A DNA stretch of 64,000 nt. Origin: Pseudomonadota bacterium (lineage in GTDB: Bacteria > Myxococcota_A > UBA9042 > GCA-2863065). Below the pieces are notes generated by a model. The model worked only from the letters and a program-made list of their open reading frames with translations. It did no database searches and was not told where the DNA came from. Below are positions 17,865 to 26,450 of the stretch, piece by piece; the first letter of the stretch is position 1, and each line of letters opens with the position of its first letter. The DNA lies in assembly GCA_005776585.1 (NCBI GenBank), contig SXOX01000088.1:1-64000 (forward strand), given 5' to 3'. The position numbers were made by a program, and so were the translations under genes.

Positions 17865-18935
17865 GTGGCGGCACCGAAGAACACCGCGGCACGAAGCGCT
17901 TCCGCCGGCAAGCGCGACGAGTACCTCTGGGACCCCGTCCGCGAGGCCGTCCGCAGTGGCACGATCGCGCCGGCCTACCTGTTGTTCGGCCCCGAGGAGC
18001 TGCTGAAGCGCGAGGCGCTCGCCGTCGTCATCGAGGCCGCGCTGGCCGGCGGACCGCGCGAGCTGAACGAAACGCGCCTGATGTGGAAGGAGACCAACGC
18101 GGCGGCCGTGGTGGACCTGCTCTCGACGTTCCCGATGTTCGGCGAGCGCCGCGTCGTGGTGGTCAAGGGCCTCGACGCCGCCAAGTCCGAGCAGCTCGAG
18201 CCGCTCATCGCCTATCTCGAGCGCCCGTCGCCGCGCGCGACGCTCGTGCTGGAGGCCACGGCCGTGGACCTGCGCACGAAGCTCGCCGGTGCGTTCAAGA
18301 AGCTCGGCACGCTGGTCAAGTTCGCGCCGCTCTACGCCAATCAGCTGCCGGGCTTCGTCGGGCGGCGGATGCGGGAGCGCGGGGCGACCATCGACGGCCA
18401 GGCCGCGGATCTGCTGGCCGAGACCATCGGCGCGGACCTGGCGGCGCTCGATGAGGCCATGGAGCGCCTCATCCTGTACGTGAGCGAGCCGGGCAGCGGG
18501 CGCGCGCCGCACGTGCGCATCGCGGACGTCGAGACGGTGGTCGCCAAGACCCGCGTGCATACGATCTTCGAGCTGGCGGACGCGCTGGGCCACCGCAACG
18601 CCAAGGGTGCGCTCGGCATCCTCCGCGGGATGCTCGACAACCGCGAGCAGCCGATCGCCATCGCCGCGATGGTCGCGCGGCACTTTCGCCGGCTCTGGCA
18701 GGCCTCGGATCTCGCGCGGCAAGGCCACGCGCAAGACGAGATCGGCCGCGAGCTCGGGATGCACCAGTTCTTCCTGGGCGACTTCCTGCGGCAGGCCAAG
18801 CTCTTCAGCGACGCCGACTTCGCCCGGCTCTTGGATCGCATGTATCAGGTCGACCGCTCGCTCAAGTCGAGTAGCGTCGAGCCGGACCTGCACCTCGTCT
18901 CGCTCGTGCTGGAGGTCTGCGGCGCCGGGCGCTAG
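17865..18935 (+). CDS. holA: DNA polymerase III delta subunit
   Basis: Clamp-loader subunit that opens the sliding clamp during replication. 356 residues from a GTG at 17865. The N-terminal AAA+-like domain includes PAYLLFGPEELLKREAL, followed by the usual ERRVVVVKGLDAAK strand. The middle domain carries GADLAALDEAMERLILY and the C-terminal helical domain RNAKGALGILRGMLDNREQP, all typical of HolA. No Shine-Dalgarno is evident; a TACGGT box ends 6 nt before the GTG, so the message may be leaderless. The stop TAG shares a CTAG with the stop of the convergent phosphatase gene. Confidence 0.92.
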   Translation: MAAPKNTAARSASAGKRDEYLWDPVREAVRSGTIAPAYLLFGPEELLKREALAVVIEAALAGGPRELNETRLMWKETNAAAVVDLLSTFPMFGERRVVVVKGLDAAKSEQLEPLIAYLERPSPRATLVLEATAVDLRTKLAGAFKKLGTLVKFAPLYANQLPGFVGRRMRERGATIDGQAADLLAETIGADLAALDEAMERLILYVSEPGSGRAPHVRIADVETVVAKTRVHTIFELADALGHRNAKGALGILRGMLDNREQPIAIAAMVARHFRRLWQASDLARQGHAQDEIGRELGMHQFFLGDFLRQAKLFSDADFARLLDRMYQVDRSLKSSSVEPDLHLVSLVLEVCGAGR

Positions 18936-19807
18936 GAACGCGCAGGGACCGTGTGGCGTGGGCCGCCGCCACGCCGTCGCTCGAGGATGGCCTCGACCGC
19001 GCGACCGGGGGCGATCCAGTCGCGCCAGAGTCTCTCGTGCGGGATGCGGATGCGCGCCGACGGGTTCGGGTACGCGCTCGGCGTCGGATCGACGGGGTAG
19101 AGTTCGACGCGCCCTCCGGTAATCGCTTCGAGCGCATCGGCGACGCCCTCGGCCCATTGTAGCGGTGGCGGCGTGGGCAGCCGAGCCCAGGTGAAGTTGT
19201 TGCGCCAGACGCGCGGCGTATTGCGCAGCCAGATCGCCGACCGGCCCTCGCCCGCGGCGACGAAGCGGCGGCAGTTCTCCTCTTTGTCGTCGACGAGCAC
19301 ACGCGCGGCGTCGACGGCGGGCTTGCCTCCGACGGTCGGCATGCCAGGGAACTTGTGCGCAAGCCAGCGCCCATTGGGGTCGGGCACGAGCAGCGGGTCC
19401 CGCTGCAGCGCCGTCAGGTAGTCGGGCCGCGTGAAGACGTTCGAGAGCGAGGCGCTCTCCTGCCCCGGTACGAGGCCAATCAGCCGACCGAGCTCGGGCA
19501 CATGCTCGCAGATGCGATCGATGCGGTAGCCGTAGCCCGACGTCCACAGCATGAGCGCATCGCGCTGGCCCTCGGCGAGGCCCTGCAGCAGCCACAGCAG
19601 GGGCCGGCGCACGAAGATGTACTCCACGTGCTCGAGCACGAGCATGGGCTGACGCAGCACGGGAGAGGCCCAGTCCCAGAGCGTCTCGTCCAGGTCGAAC
19701 ACGAGCGTCGACGGCGAGAGGCCGCCCCGTGCGAGGGCGCGGCCGCGGTCGCGGAGCCGGTGCTCCAGCGGGGAAGGCTCCGGCGATGAGGGGGAATGGC
19801 GAAGCAT
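18932..19807 (-). CDS. HAD-like / NLI-interacting-factor-type phosphatase
   Basis: 291-residue cytoplasmic protein. The haloacid dehalogenase nucleophile motif is D38-L-D40-E-T42 in VFDLDETLWDW. LMLWTSGYGYRIDRICE matches the second motif of the FCP1/NIF-like branch, and VLVDDKEENCRRF gives the acidic motif near the end of the domain. The substrate is unknown; a phosphoprotein or small phosphorylated compound is possible. I chose the ATG at 19807. The same frame stays open upstream through an HNH-family remnant, so a longer fused product cannot be excluded, but that segment shares nothing with HAD proteins. Confidence 0.8.
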   Translation of the reverse strand: MLRHSPSSPEPSPLEHRLRDRGRALARGGLSPSTLVFDLDETLWDWASPVLRQPMLVLEHVEYIFVRRPLLWLLQGLAEGQRDALMLWTSGYGYRIDRICEHVPELGRLIGLVPGQESASLSNVFTRPDYLTALQRDPLLVPDPNGRWLAHKFPGMPTVGGKPAVDAARVLVDDKEENCRRFVAAGEGRSAIWLRNTPRVWRNNFTWARLPTPPPLQWAEGVADALEAITGGRVELYPVDPTPSAYPNPSARIRIPHERLWRDWIAPGRAVEAILERRRGGGPRHTVPARS

Positions 19808-20014
19808 GCTGGGTGGGTCTCCGCGTGGTGGTGGGGTCCGTCGGGGAGGTGACGGACGAGAGCCTCGAAGGTAGCCGTGGGGCGCGTGAGAGTCAATGTG
19901 GACGGCCAGGTCGGCCGCGCCTCCGCGAGGCAACACGGCCGCCCGCCGAGCCGACGGGCAGACCGGCGACACGATCGTCACGGGCGCGCTCGGCTCCGTC
20001 GACGTTGCAAGGCT

Positions 20015-20272
20015 GAACAGATCGAGCCCAACCTGCCCCGGGGCAGGCTCACGGCACGCGGGCGCTGTCATGGCCGCCGGTACAAGCGCGAGCACGGGCG
20101 TGGGCTGCAGCCGCTCGGCGAGGCTCTCGATGTCGCGCTTGGGAAGCCCGGCAGCGGCGGCGAGCGCGTCCAGGTGGTTACGCTCGTCGAGATGCGGCGC
20201 GAGGACGCTCAGCCCCGAGAGGTGAATCCGTCCGCTCTGGACGGCACCGAGCACCACGGAATGAAGGATAAC
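20015..20272 (-). pseudogene. Remnant of an HNH-endonuclease-associated N-terminal domain
   Basis: About 85 codons on the minus strand read like the middle of the helical N-terminal domain that precedes HNH nucleases in many myxobacterial proteins. The clear stretch is SGRIHLSGLSVLAPHLDERN (about 20233-20174), followed by HLDALAAAAGLPKRDIESLA and a Pro-rich linker. The usual start of the domain is missing: a TGA lies about nine codons upstream. The HNH motif and nuclease domain are also absent; the frame instead runs on into the phosphatase gene. I read it as a truncated, dead copy. The family call comes from recollection of the motif, without a database search. Confidence 0.45.
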
Positions 20273-20646
20273 ACGCCGTCTTCACGGCGCTTTTTCGACT
20301 CCGCGGGGCCAATATGGACTTCTTGCCCGACGAACTACCTCCAAGGCGTCACAGAGCCACAGAACGTCCCACGACCACCTCGCGCGGCCTCCGAAGCCGG
20401 CCAACGGCCTTCACGGGGCGTTGCATCACTCGAAATCTCGTCAAGCCGCTTCGATTTATCAATTATGTAAATGTTTAGCACTTCGCCCTGCCGGCCCTCC
20501 GCCGCTCAGGACGCCTCTCCGTCACCTGGCGGCCCGAGCCCCCGCCGGAGGCACCCGGCTCCACCCGTGCGACCGCCACGAAACGGAGCCGCCTCAGACC
20601 CTCGGCCAATACGGGCCGGCGCGCGTCAGCGTCGTGTCCGATGCGT
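20273..20646. other. Gap without a convincing gene, AT-richer than the surroundings
   Basis: This and the remnant before it make up the only stretch over 300 bp without an intact gene. It contains an unusually AT-rich island at about 20448-20480 (tttatcaattatgtaaatg) in a region otherwise near 60-70% GC. No tRNA, hairpin terminator or inverted repeat typical of an insertion sequence end is visible. Open frames here are short and show no family features. Confidence 0.6.
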
Positions 20647-21570
20647 TCAGCGGACCTGGTTGCGACCGGCATCCTTGGCGGCATAGAGCTGGACGTCGGC
20701 CTGGGCGAGGAGCGCGTTGAGCGTCAGTCCGCGGTCGAACGTGGCGACCCCGGCGGAGACCGTCACCGGTCGACCGTCGGGCGTCGCGACCGCGGCGGCG
20801 ATGTGGTGGCGCAGGCGGTCGGCGAGCGAGAGCGCGCCCTCGTGGCCGGTGTCCGGCAAAAGCACGAGCAGCTCCTCGCCGCCCCAGCGCACGACGAGGT
20901 CCGTACCGCGCGCGGCACCCGCGGCGACCTGGGCCACCGTCCGCAGCACGTCGTCGCCCGCCAGATGACCGAAGGCGTCGTTGACCCGCTTGAAGTGATC
21001 GATGTCGAGCAGCGCGATCGAGAGCGCGTTGCCATGCCGCGTGGCCTGGGCGACGGCCCGCCGCAGGGCGTCCTCGCCGGCGCGGCGGTTGGCGAGCCCC
21101 GTCAGCACGTCCGTCGTCGCGAGGCGCTCGCGCTCGGCGGCCAGGTCGACCTCCGCCGTGACGTCGGTGAGCATGTCGATACGCCCGGCGCCGCTCGGCA
21201 GCCGAAGCGTGCGGCTGCTCCAGCGCACGACGCGCCGCGTTGGGAACGCGAGCTCGAGATCGGTGGACTGAACGCCGATACGCGGTGGCTCGCGCGACAG
21301 CATCGCATCGACCGCGGTCGGGCGCGTCGTCCGGCCGCGCAGCTCGCGGAGGAGCTGGAAGCGCGTCATGGTCAGCAGCCGGGCCGCGGGAAGGTCCAGC
21401 AACCGCTCTGCGCTCTGATTGACATAACCCAGACGGTCGTCGCCCTCGCTGAACAGGACGCCTGCATCGATGGCGTCGAGGACGGCGGCGAGATCGAGCC
21501 CCGCGGCGCGCGGGAGCTCGGGGCGCGAGGTGGGGAAGCGGTCAGAGCGGTCGGCGAGTGCGAGCTGCAT
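20647..21570 (-). CDS. PAS-like / GGDEF diguanylate cyclase
   Basis: 307-residue cytoplasmic protein that should make the second messenger c-di-GMP. Residues about 24-145 look like a PAS domain (AVLDAIDAGVLFSEGDDRLG), and 146-305 form the GGDEF domain. Active-site features are DIDHFKRVND (189-198) and the signature GGEEL (230-234), a working variant of GGDEF. R221-G-T-D224 lies five residues before it and fits the inhibitory I-site, so product feedback is likely. No membrane helix or receiver domain is seen, so the signal is probably sensed in the cytoplasm by the PAS domain. It follows crcB on the same strand after about 97 nt. Confidence 0.9.
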   Translation of the reverse strand: MQLALADRSDRFPTSRPELPRAAGLDLAAVLDAIDAGVLFSEGDDRLGYVNQSAERLLDLPAARLLTMTRFQLLRELRGRTTRPTAVDAMLSREPPRIGVQSTDLELAFPTRRVVRWSSRTLRLPSGAGRIDMLTDVTAEVDLAAERERLATTDVLTGLANRRAGEDALRRAVAQATRHGNALSIALLDIDHFKRVNDAFGHLAGDDVLRTVAQVAAGAARGTDLVVRWGGEELLVLLPDTGHEGALSLADRLRHHIAAAVATPDGRPVTVSAGVATFDRGLTLNALLAQADVQLYAAKDAGRNQVR

Positions 21571-21651
21571 GGGCGTCTCCGGTGCGCTGCGAGGTCCTGC
21601 GCGGGCCTCTGCCATTGAGTTGCCACGCCCCGTGCGAATCGCCGGAGATTT

Positions 21652-21678
21652 TTCAGGGGACCAACCTTCAGGGGACCA
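21652..21678. repeat. Direct repeat of 12 bp at the crcB 3' end
   Basis: TTCAGGGGACCA occurs at 21652-21663 and again at 21667-21678. The second copy contains the crcB stop codon, so the repeat looks like a small duplication of the gene end. No function is apparent. Confidence 0.7.
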
Positions 21679-22048
21679 CGAGGCGGACGAGGGCGAGGCC
21701 GAGGGCACACGCCAGCAGGCAGCCGAGGAGGGTCGCGGCGACGTAGCCAAAGGCCAGGCCGTAGGCGCGCGACTCGAGCGCCTGCACGGTCTCCCAGCAG
21801 AACGCCGAGTAGGTCGTGAAGCCGCCCATGAGGCCCGTCGTGAGCACGAGCTTGGACGTCGGGGAGAGCCAGCCCGGTCGCAGCGCCAGCTCCACGACGA
21901 CGGCCATGAGCAGCGAGCCAATCAGGTTGACGAGCAGCGTGCCCCACGGGAATGCCGTACCGAGGCGCGCGATGGCCCACTGGCCAATCAGAAAGCGGGC
22001 CGCGGTGCCGAGGGCGCCGCCGCACGAGACGAGGAGCAAGGTGCGCAT
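21668..22048 (-). CDS. crcB: CrcB/Fluc fluoride channel
   Basis: 126-residue protein with four helices that works as a dual-topology dimer and lets fluoride leave the cytoplasm. Family motifs are GGALGTAARFLIG near the start, WGTLLVNLIGSLLMA with the conserved Asn, and GLMGGFTTYSAFCWETV, which contains the Phe-Thr-Thr-Tyr-Ser core around the central sodium site. Only one copy is present, as expected for a homodimer. The ATG at 22048 lies 79 nt from the divergent lipoprotein gene. I saw no fluoride riboswitch in that gap. Confidence 0.92.
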   Translation of the reverse strand: MRTLLLVSCGGALGTAARFLIGQWAIARLGTAFPWGTLLVNLIGSLLMAVVVELALRPGWLSPTSKLVLTTGLMGGFTTYSAFCWETVQALESRAYGLAFGYVAATLLGCLLACALGLALVRLVVP

Positions 22049-22127
22049 CGCGAGTCGGGACGTTAGCACCGCCCGGCGTGCACATCGACCCCGCGTGGCG
22101 CTATGATGCGCGACCCGGAGGCCCGCC

Positions 22128-24209
22128 ATGCGTACTCGACATCACCTCAGCTTCGCGCTCGCCCTGACCCTCGGTTGCAGCGCGAGCAATCCCGCGACGA
22201 CGCCGAGCCCGACCGCGGACGCGGCCGCAGAGGTTCTGACCACAAACGACGGCGGAGCGGACCTCACCGCTTCGCCGGCAGACCTCGGCCCCACGAGCGA
22301 CCCTGGTGTAGCGGCCGATCACGGCGCCGAGACGACGGTCGCACCCTCGCTCCTCGACAGTGACCCGCCCGCCCACGCGCCGTGGACGACCGCCTGCGAC
22401 GTCACGCCGCCCGACAAGGCGAGCTTCCCAGCGGACGCAAAGCACTTCTCGCTGGCGATCTTCCACTTCAACATCCAATACGTCGCAGGCGGCCTCGACG
22501 ACTACTTCGGGCAGACGGTCAGCGCCGAGGCGATGGAGGACGCCATCGTCATCGAGAGCTTCGAGCCGCTCGTCGCGCTCTACGAGAAGCACCCGACCTG
22601 GGGCGCGAGCTTCGAGATGCAGGGCTACATGCTGGAGGTCATGGCCGAGCGCCACCCGAAGGTGCTCCGGCGCTTCGCCGCGCTCGTCAAGCGCGGTCAG
22701 GTCGATCTGATGACGTATCACTGGTCCGACCAGCTCGTCGTCGCGCACCCGCGGCAGGACATGCAGTGGAGCTGGCAGCAGAATGCGCGCACCGTCGAGG
22801 CGTTGTGTATTCCGCGCGTGCCTGTCTACTTTCTTCAGGAGGGCCAGTTCGGACCCGGCGTACAAACCTTTGCCAAGGACATGGAGGACGGCGTCGTGAT
22901 GCTACCGCGCGGGCTCGCCGGCTACTGGCACGGCGCACGGACGCCGGCGCTCCTCTACGACAACGACGGCCTGCTCGCGCTCACGACCGACGGAATGACG
23001 GCTGACGGCCTGACGGTGGAGTGGAGCTTCGTCGACGATGGCGAGCTGCTCGCCACGCACAAGGCCAACCCGTACCTCTTCGATGTCTTCAAGTACGACG
23101 CGACCTACCTGAAGACCGAGTACGAGGACAAGCTCACGGCCTTGGAGGCCAAGGGGGTCTCGATGGCGCCCGTGAGCCACTACCTCGCCATCCTGCGCGA
23201 GCGGGTCAAAGCCAAAACGCTCACGCCGGCGCCGCTCGTGCCGCCCGTGCTGGACGGCACGTGGCACCCCGATGACAGCGGCAACATGGCGCTGTGGATG
23301 GGCGGCAAGGGTCAGTCACCCGGCGACGAGCGCGACAACGCCGTGCTCACCCAATGCGTCCGCGCGCGGCAGACGCTCACGGCGGCGGAGGTGCTCGTGC
23401 GCAAGCTCGAGGCGCAAGGACACGCCTCCGCCAAGCGCGCACGCAGCTGGCACGACTGGGCCGTGCGCGAGCTGTTGCTGGCCGAGGTGAGCGACGCGAC
23501 GGGCTGGCGGCCGGTCAAGACGGAGGTCGTCTACGGCCTCACGCACGGCAAGAACGCGCTCGACACCGGGCTCGCGCTGGGCAAGGCGCTCCTCGGGGTG
23601 CTGGGGCAGAGCCTGCCTGCCACGGTCGATCCGAGCACGCAGGCGATCGCGGCCGGTGGCGTGTCCACCAGCGCAGGGAGCCCGCTGCCGGATGCACCGC
23701 CTGGGCTTGGCACCGTACAGGTCGTGAGCGACCGGCCCTCGACGACGGCCTGGACCAACCACGGCGACTGGGTCGAGCTGGCGGTCACCTTCCCCGCCAC
23801 CGACAAGACCGCCGTCGGTCCCGAGAGCCCGCCGCCCGTGCGGGTGAGCGTGCCGCTGACGACGGACAACATCATCTATTCTCCCGGGGTCGGCGAGTCC
23901 TCGGTCAAGTCGTACTCGCGCTCTGCGACCCAGGCGGCCAAGGACCAGAAGACCAAGAAGTCGCTCGTCATCGGCATGCCGCTGTGCAACGGGCTGCTGG
24001 GCATCGGTCCGAAGTGGACGCTCGTGCTCGATCAGCGCACGGTGCATCTGGCGGCGCGCATCACGGCGACCGACGTGAGCTTCGTCGACGAGACGCTGCC
24101 CCCGAACGAGAGCGCGACCTGGCGCCTGCGCTTCTACCCGAAGGCGGCCAGTGAGGTCCTCGGGGCCGCCAATCGGCTGAACGTAAGCCCGCCCATCACC
24201 TTCGAGTAG
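22128..24209 (+). CDS. Lipoprotein with a GH57/GH38-like catalytic fold
   Basis: 693 residues, ATG at 22128 with CGGAGG before it and TATGAT (22102-22107) as a possible -10 box. The lipobox is TLGC (Cys17), then a 60-residue Ala/Thr/Asp linker. The main domain from about residue 90 resembles the (beta/alpha)7 fold of glycoside hydrolase families 57 and 38: SLAIFHFNIQYVAGG opening the first strand, WGASFEMQGYMLEVMAER, then RGQVDLMTYHWSDQLVVAHP. The rest is beta-rich with no recognised motif. It would act on a glycan at the cell surface. I cannot name the catalytic residues or substrate with certainty. Confidence 0.72.
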   Translation: MRTRHHLSFALALTLGCSASNPATTPSPTADAAAEVLTTNDGGADLTASPADLGPTSDPGVAADHGAETTVAPSLLDSDPPAHAPWTTACDVTPPDKASFPADAKHFSLAIFHFNIQYVAGGLDDYFGQTVSAEAMEDAIVIESFEPLVALYEKHPTWGASFEMQGYMLEVMAERHPKVLRRFAALVKRGQVDLMTYHWSDQLVVAHPRQDMQWSWQQNARTVEALCIPRVPVYFLQEGQFGPGVQTFAKDMEDGVVMLPRGLAGYWHGARTPALLYDNDGLLALTTDGMTADGLTVEWSFVDDGELLATHKANPYLFDVFKYDATYLKTEYEDKLTALEAKGVSMAPVSHYLAILRERVKAKTLTPAPLVPPVLDGTWHPDDSGNMALWMGGKGQSPGDERDNAVLTQCVRARQTLTAAEVLVRKLEAQGHASAKRARSWHDWAVRELLLAEVSDATGWRPVKTEVVYGLTHGKNALDTGLALGKALLGVLGQSLPATVDPSTQAIAAGGVSTSAGSPLPDAPPGLGTVQVVSDRPSTTAWTNHGDWVELAVTFPATDKTAVGPESPPPVRVSVPLTTDNIIYSPGVGESSVKSYSRSATQAAKDQKTKKSLVIGMPLCNGLLGIGPKWTLVLDQRTVHLAARITATDVSFVDETLPPNESATWRLRFYPKAASEVLGAANRLNVSPPITFE

Positions 24210-24263
24210 CCGATTTCACTTGCGACGCCGCCGAGCGTCTGCTCGCGCATGAACGGAGGAACC

Positions 24264-24788
24264 ATGAGACCGACCCTGCTGCTAACGCTGTCTGCCCTGT
24301 GTACCGTCGCCTGTGCCACGACCAAGCCCGAGGAGCCACCGCCGCGGCCGCGTGAGCCGCCCGGGTGCACGTCGCTCAAGTTCGACCTGGAGACCGGCAC
24401 GCTCAACGGCCTCACGCCGCGCGCGAGCCAAGCCGAGGTCAAGGCCCAGCTCCCGTGCTCCACGGGCGACACGGAGGACGGCTCGCCGTTCAACTACGGC
24501 GGCGGGGTCTTCTTCTTGAAGAACGACTTCTACTTCTACACGGGCCGGGACTTCATCGAGGTGCGCACAAAGTTCACGGGCACGCTCTCCACGCCCCTGC
24601 TCGGCGCGAGCCCGTCCGATCAGGAGGCCACGTTCGGCAAGCCCAAGTGGACGGAGAAGCTGCCGTCGATGTTGTTCTTCGATCGTCCGTGGGGTTGCCT
24701 GCGCCTCGCCGGTCGCGGCGGCGCCATCGCCACGGTCGCCGTGCACTATGAGCCGTGTGACAAGACCATGAGCTGGTATGACGACTAG
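24264..24788 (+). CDS. Lipoprotein of unknown function
   Basis: 174 residues. The start is the ATG at 24264, behind GGAGG; an in-frame ATG at 24249 would place charge before the signal peptide and lacks a site. The signal ends in lipobox TVAC (Cys16), followed by a Pro/Glu/Arg linker. The mature part has NYGGGVFFLKNDFYFYTG, DFIEVRTKFTG and three cysteines, and looks beta-rich. It follows the glycosidase-like gene after 54 nt on the same strand and may be co-transcribed. No family recognised. Confidence 0.75.
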   Translation: MRPTLLLTLSALCTVACATTKPEEPPPRPREPPGCTSLKFDLETGTLNGLTPRASQAEVKAQLPCSTGDTEDGSPFNYGGGVFFLKNDFYFYTGRDFIEVRTKFTGTLSTPLLGASPSDQEATFGKPKWTEKLPSMLFFDRPWGCLRLAGRGGAIATVAVHYEPCDKTMSWYDD

Positions 24789-24806
24789 GCTCCTGCGAGC
24801 TGCGGC

Positions 24807-26450
24807 CTAGCGCGCGAGCTCGTACTCCGTAATCCACCCGAACCGGTCCGTCCACGAGAACGCGTGCGTGTGCGCCCCAGGGCCCGCGACCACGGGGAGC
24901 TGCACGGCCGGGCCCGCGGTCCCCAGGGTCGTGTCGAACCGCGACAGATAGATATGCGGACGGCGCACGTCCTCCCGATTGGTCACCAGCGCAAGCCACC
25001 GGCCGTCGGGACTGAAGCGGTGCCACGACTCCGTGTGCGGGCCGTTGCACTCGAGCCGCCGCGCGGTGCCGCCCTCGGCGGGCACAATCCACAGATCGCT
25101 CGACTGCTGGCTGAAGAAGCCCTGATCGGCCTGCGTAAACACGATCCACCGACCGTCCGGCGAGTAGACCGGGAGGAAGTTGCTCTTGCCGTTGTCGGAG
25201 GCGCCGCGGAGGGGTTGCGCCTCGGCCGGGTTGCCTGACGGGTCGTAGGTGACCGTCGCGAGGTCCAGCAGACCTGCCGCGCCGTGCCACAGCTGACCGG
25301 GCTTGGTGCGAATGAACACGAGCCGCGTGCCGTCGGGGCTCCAATACGGGAAGTTCTCGACGCGCCCGGGATCGTTGGCGCCCGGCACGTCCCGCACCGC
25401 GCCCGTGCGGAGGTTGGCGACGCGCAGATCGCTCTTGCGCACCATCATCTGATCCTTGGTGCCGATCGTCTCGTCGACCTCGCCAAAGACCAGGAGGCTC
25501 GAGTCCTTCGGGTGGAACTGCGGCATGAACGCGTGCGGCAGCTGGAGCACCGCCTTTCGCTCTGGCATGGTCAGGACCGTGAGAAAACCGTTGGGGGCGT
25601 CGAACGTCGGCGGGGACTCCTCGGCGGTTTGGCTGAACACGGCGACGTAGCGGCCGTCGTTCGAGATGGCGTGGCAGGAGACGCACTGCGTCGACGTGGT
25701 GAACTCGCTCGGATCGGGGTGCTCGGGCGACTCCGGCGGGCCCGCACGCTCTTGCTCACGGCGACCCGGATGGATGACGGTGGGCTCCGGCCCCGAGCTC
25801 GAGCGAAACACGACGCGGTGCTCCATGTGCTCGAGGTCGAGCGCATCGATGCGGAGGTGCATCTCGAGCAGCGACACGGTGCCGATGGGTCTGTTGGCAG
25901 GCCGGTGCTTCATCCCAAAGAGGAGCATGCCCTGGGGAGACTCCGCGACGGGCGCGATGGTGAAGATGGCCGGGCTGCTGACGAGCGCGCTCGAGATGAC
26001 GCGGCCGTCGGGCTCGACTCCCGCGGACGTGACGGTCACGCCGAGCCGCGTCGTGCGGGCCTTCCACGCCGTCCACGCCTCCAGCGGCGGCGTCACCTCG
26101 CGACCTTGAGTGTAAGCCGTCCACAACACGGCACCCTCGCCGCCCTCGCGCACCTCGACGCGATAGACGCGGCTCGCGTACTCGTCGGTCCACAGCAGGC
26201 GCGGCGCAGGGAACGTCGCGGGGACGACGCCGCCTTCGGGAGGGTGCGTGACCTCGGGAGGCACGCCCGCGCCGGGGGTCAGGCTCGCGAAGGCCGCGAC
26301 CTGAGCGGCGGTGAGCCTGGGCTCCACCCAGACGTCGGCGGTCGAGGTCGGGCCAGGACGTTCGCGCGAGGCGACGACCCACGTGCCGAGCAGCACGCTC
26401 GCGACGAGCGCGACGACGAGCACCGGTCCGAGCAGCGTTCCGCGATTCAT
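24807..26450 (-). CDS. Membrane-anchored TolB-like beta-propeller with one haem c site
   Basis: 547 residues. A single N-terminal helix (about 8-27, GPVLVVALVASVLLGTWVV) anchors the protein. The N-terminal 200 residues are beta-rich, and a haem-binding CVSCH (about 251-255) follows in STQCVSCHAISNDGRY. The C-terminal half has WD40/TolB-type repeats marked by WSPDGTRLVFIR, YSPDGRWIVFTQ and FSPDGRWLALVT. The ATG at 26450 overlaps the stop of the upstream multihaem gene by ATGA. A propeller with a haem in its loop region may act as a partner or sensor for that cytochrome. The molecular role is not known. Confidence 0.82.
   Translation of the reverse strand: MNRGTLLGPVLVVALVASVLLGTWVVASRERPGPTSTADVWVEPRLTAAQVAAFASLTPGAGVPPEVTHPPEGGVVPATFPAPRLLWTDEYASRVYRVEVREGGEGAVLWTAYTQGREVTPPLEAWTAWKARTTRLGVTVTSAGVEPDGRVISSALVSSPAIFTIAPVAESPQGMLLFGMKHRPANRPIGTVSLLEMHLRIDALDLEHMEHRVVFRSSSGPEPTVIHPGRREQERAGPPESPEHPDPSEFTTSTQCVSCHAISNDGRYVAVFSQTAEESPPTFDAPNGFLTVLTMPERKAVLQLPHAFMPQFHPKDSSLLVFGEVDETIGTKDQMMVRKSDLRVANLRTGAVRDVPGANDPGRVENFPYWSPDGTRLVFIRTKPGQLWHGAAGLLDLATVTYDPSGNPAEAQPLRGASDNGKSNFLPVYSPDGRWIVFTQADQGFFSQQSSDLWIVPAEGGTARRLECNGPHTESWHRFSPDGRWLALVTNREDVRRPHIYLSRFDTTLGTAGPAVQLPVVAGPGAHTHAFSWTDRFGWITEYELAR

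Noticed and set aside
17697-19595. N-terminal extension of the copper monooxygenase across holA
   Set aside because: The ATG at 17696 has a ribosome site, signal peptide and lipobox; the extension is antisense to holA.
20869-20883. GGEEL taken as a degenerate, inactive GGDEF site
   Set aside because: GGEEL keeps the required Gly-Gly and acidic residues, and the RxxD I-site is correctly spaced, so an active enzyme is more likely.
22049-22127. Fluoride riboswitch before crcB
   Set aside because: The 79-nt gap lacks the conserved pseudoknot bases and is shared with a divergent promoter.
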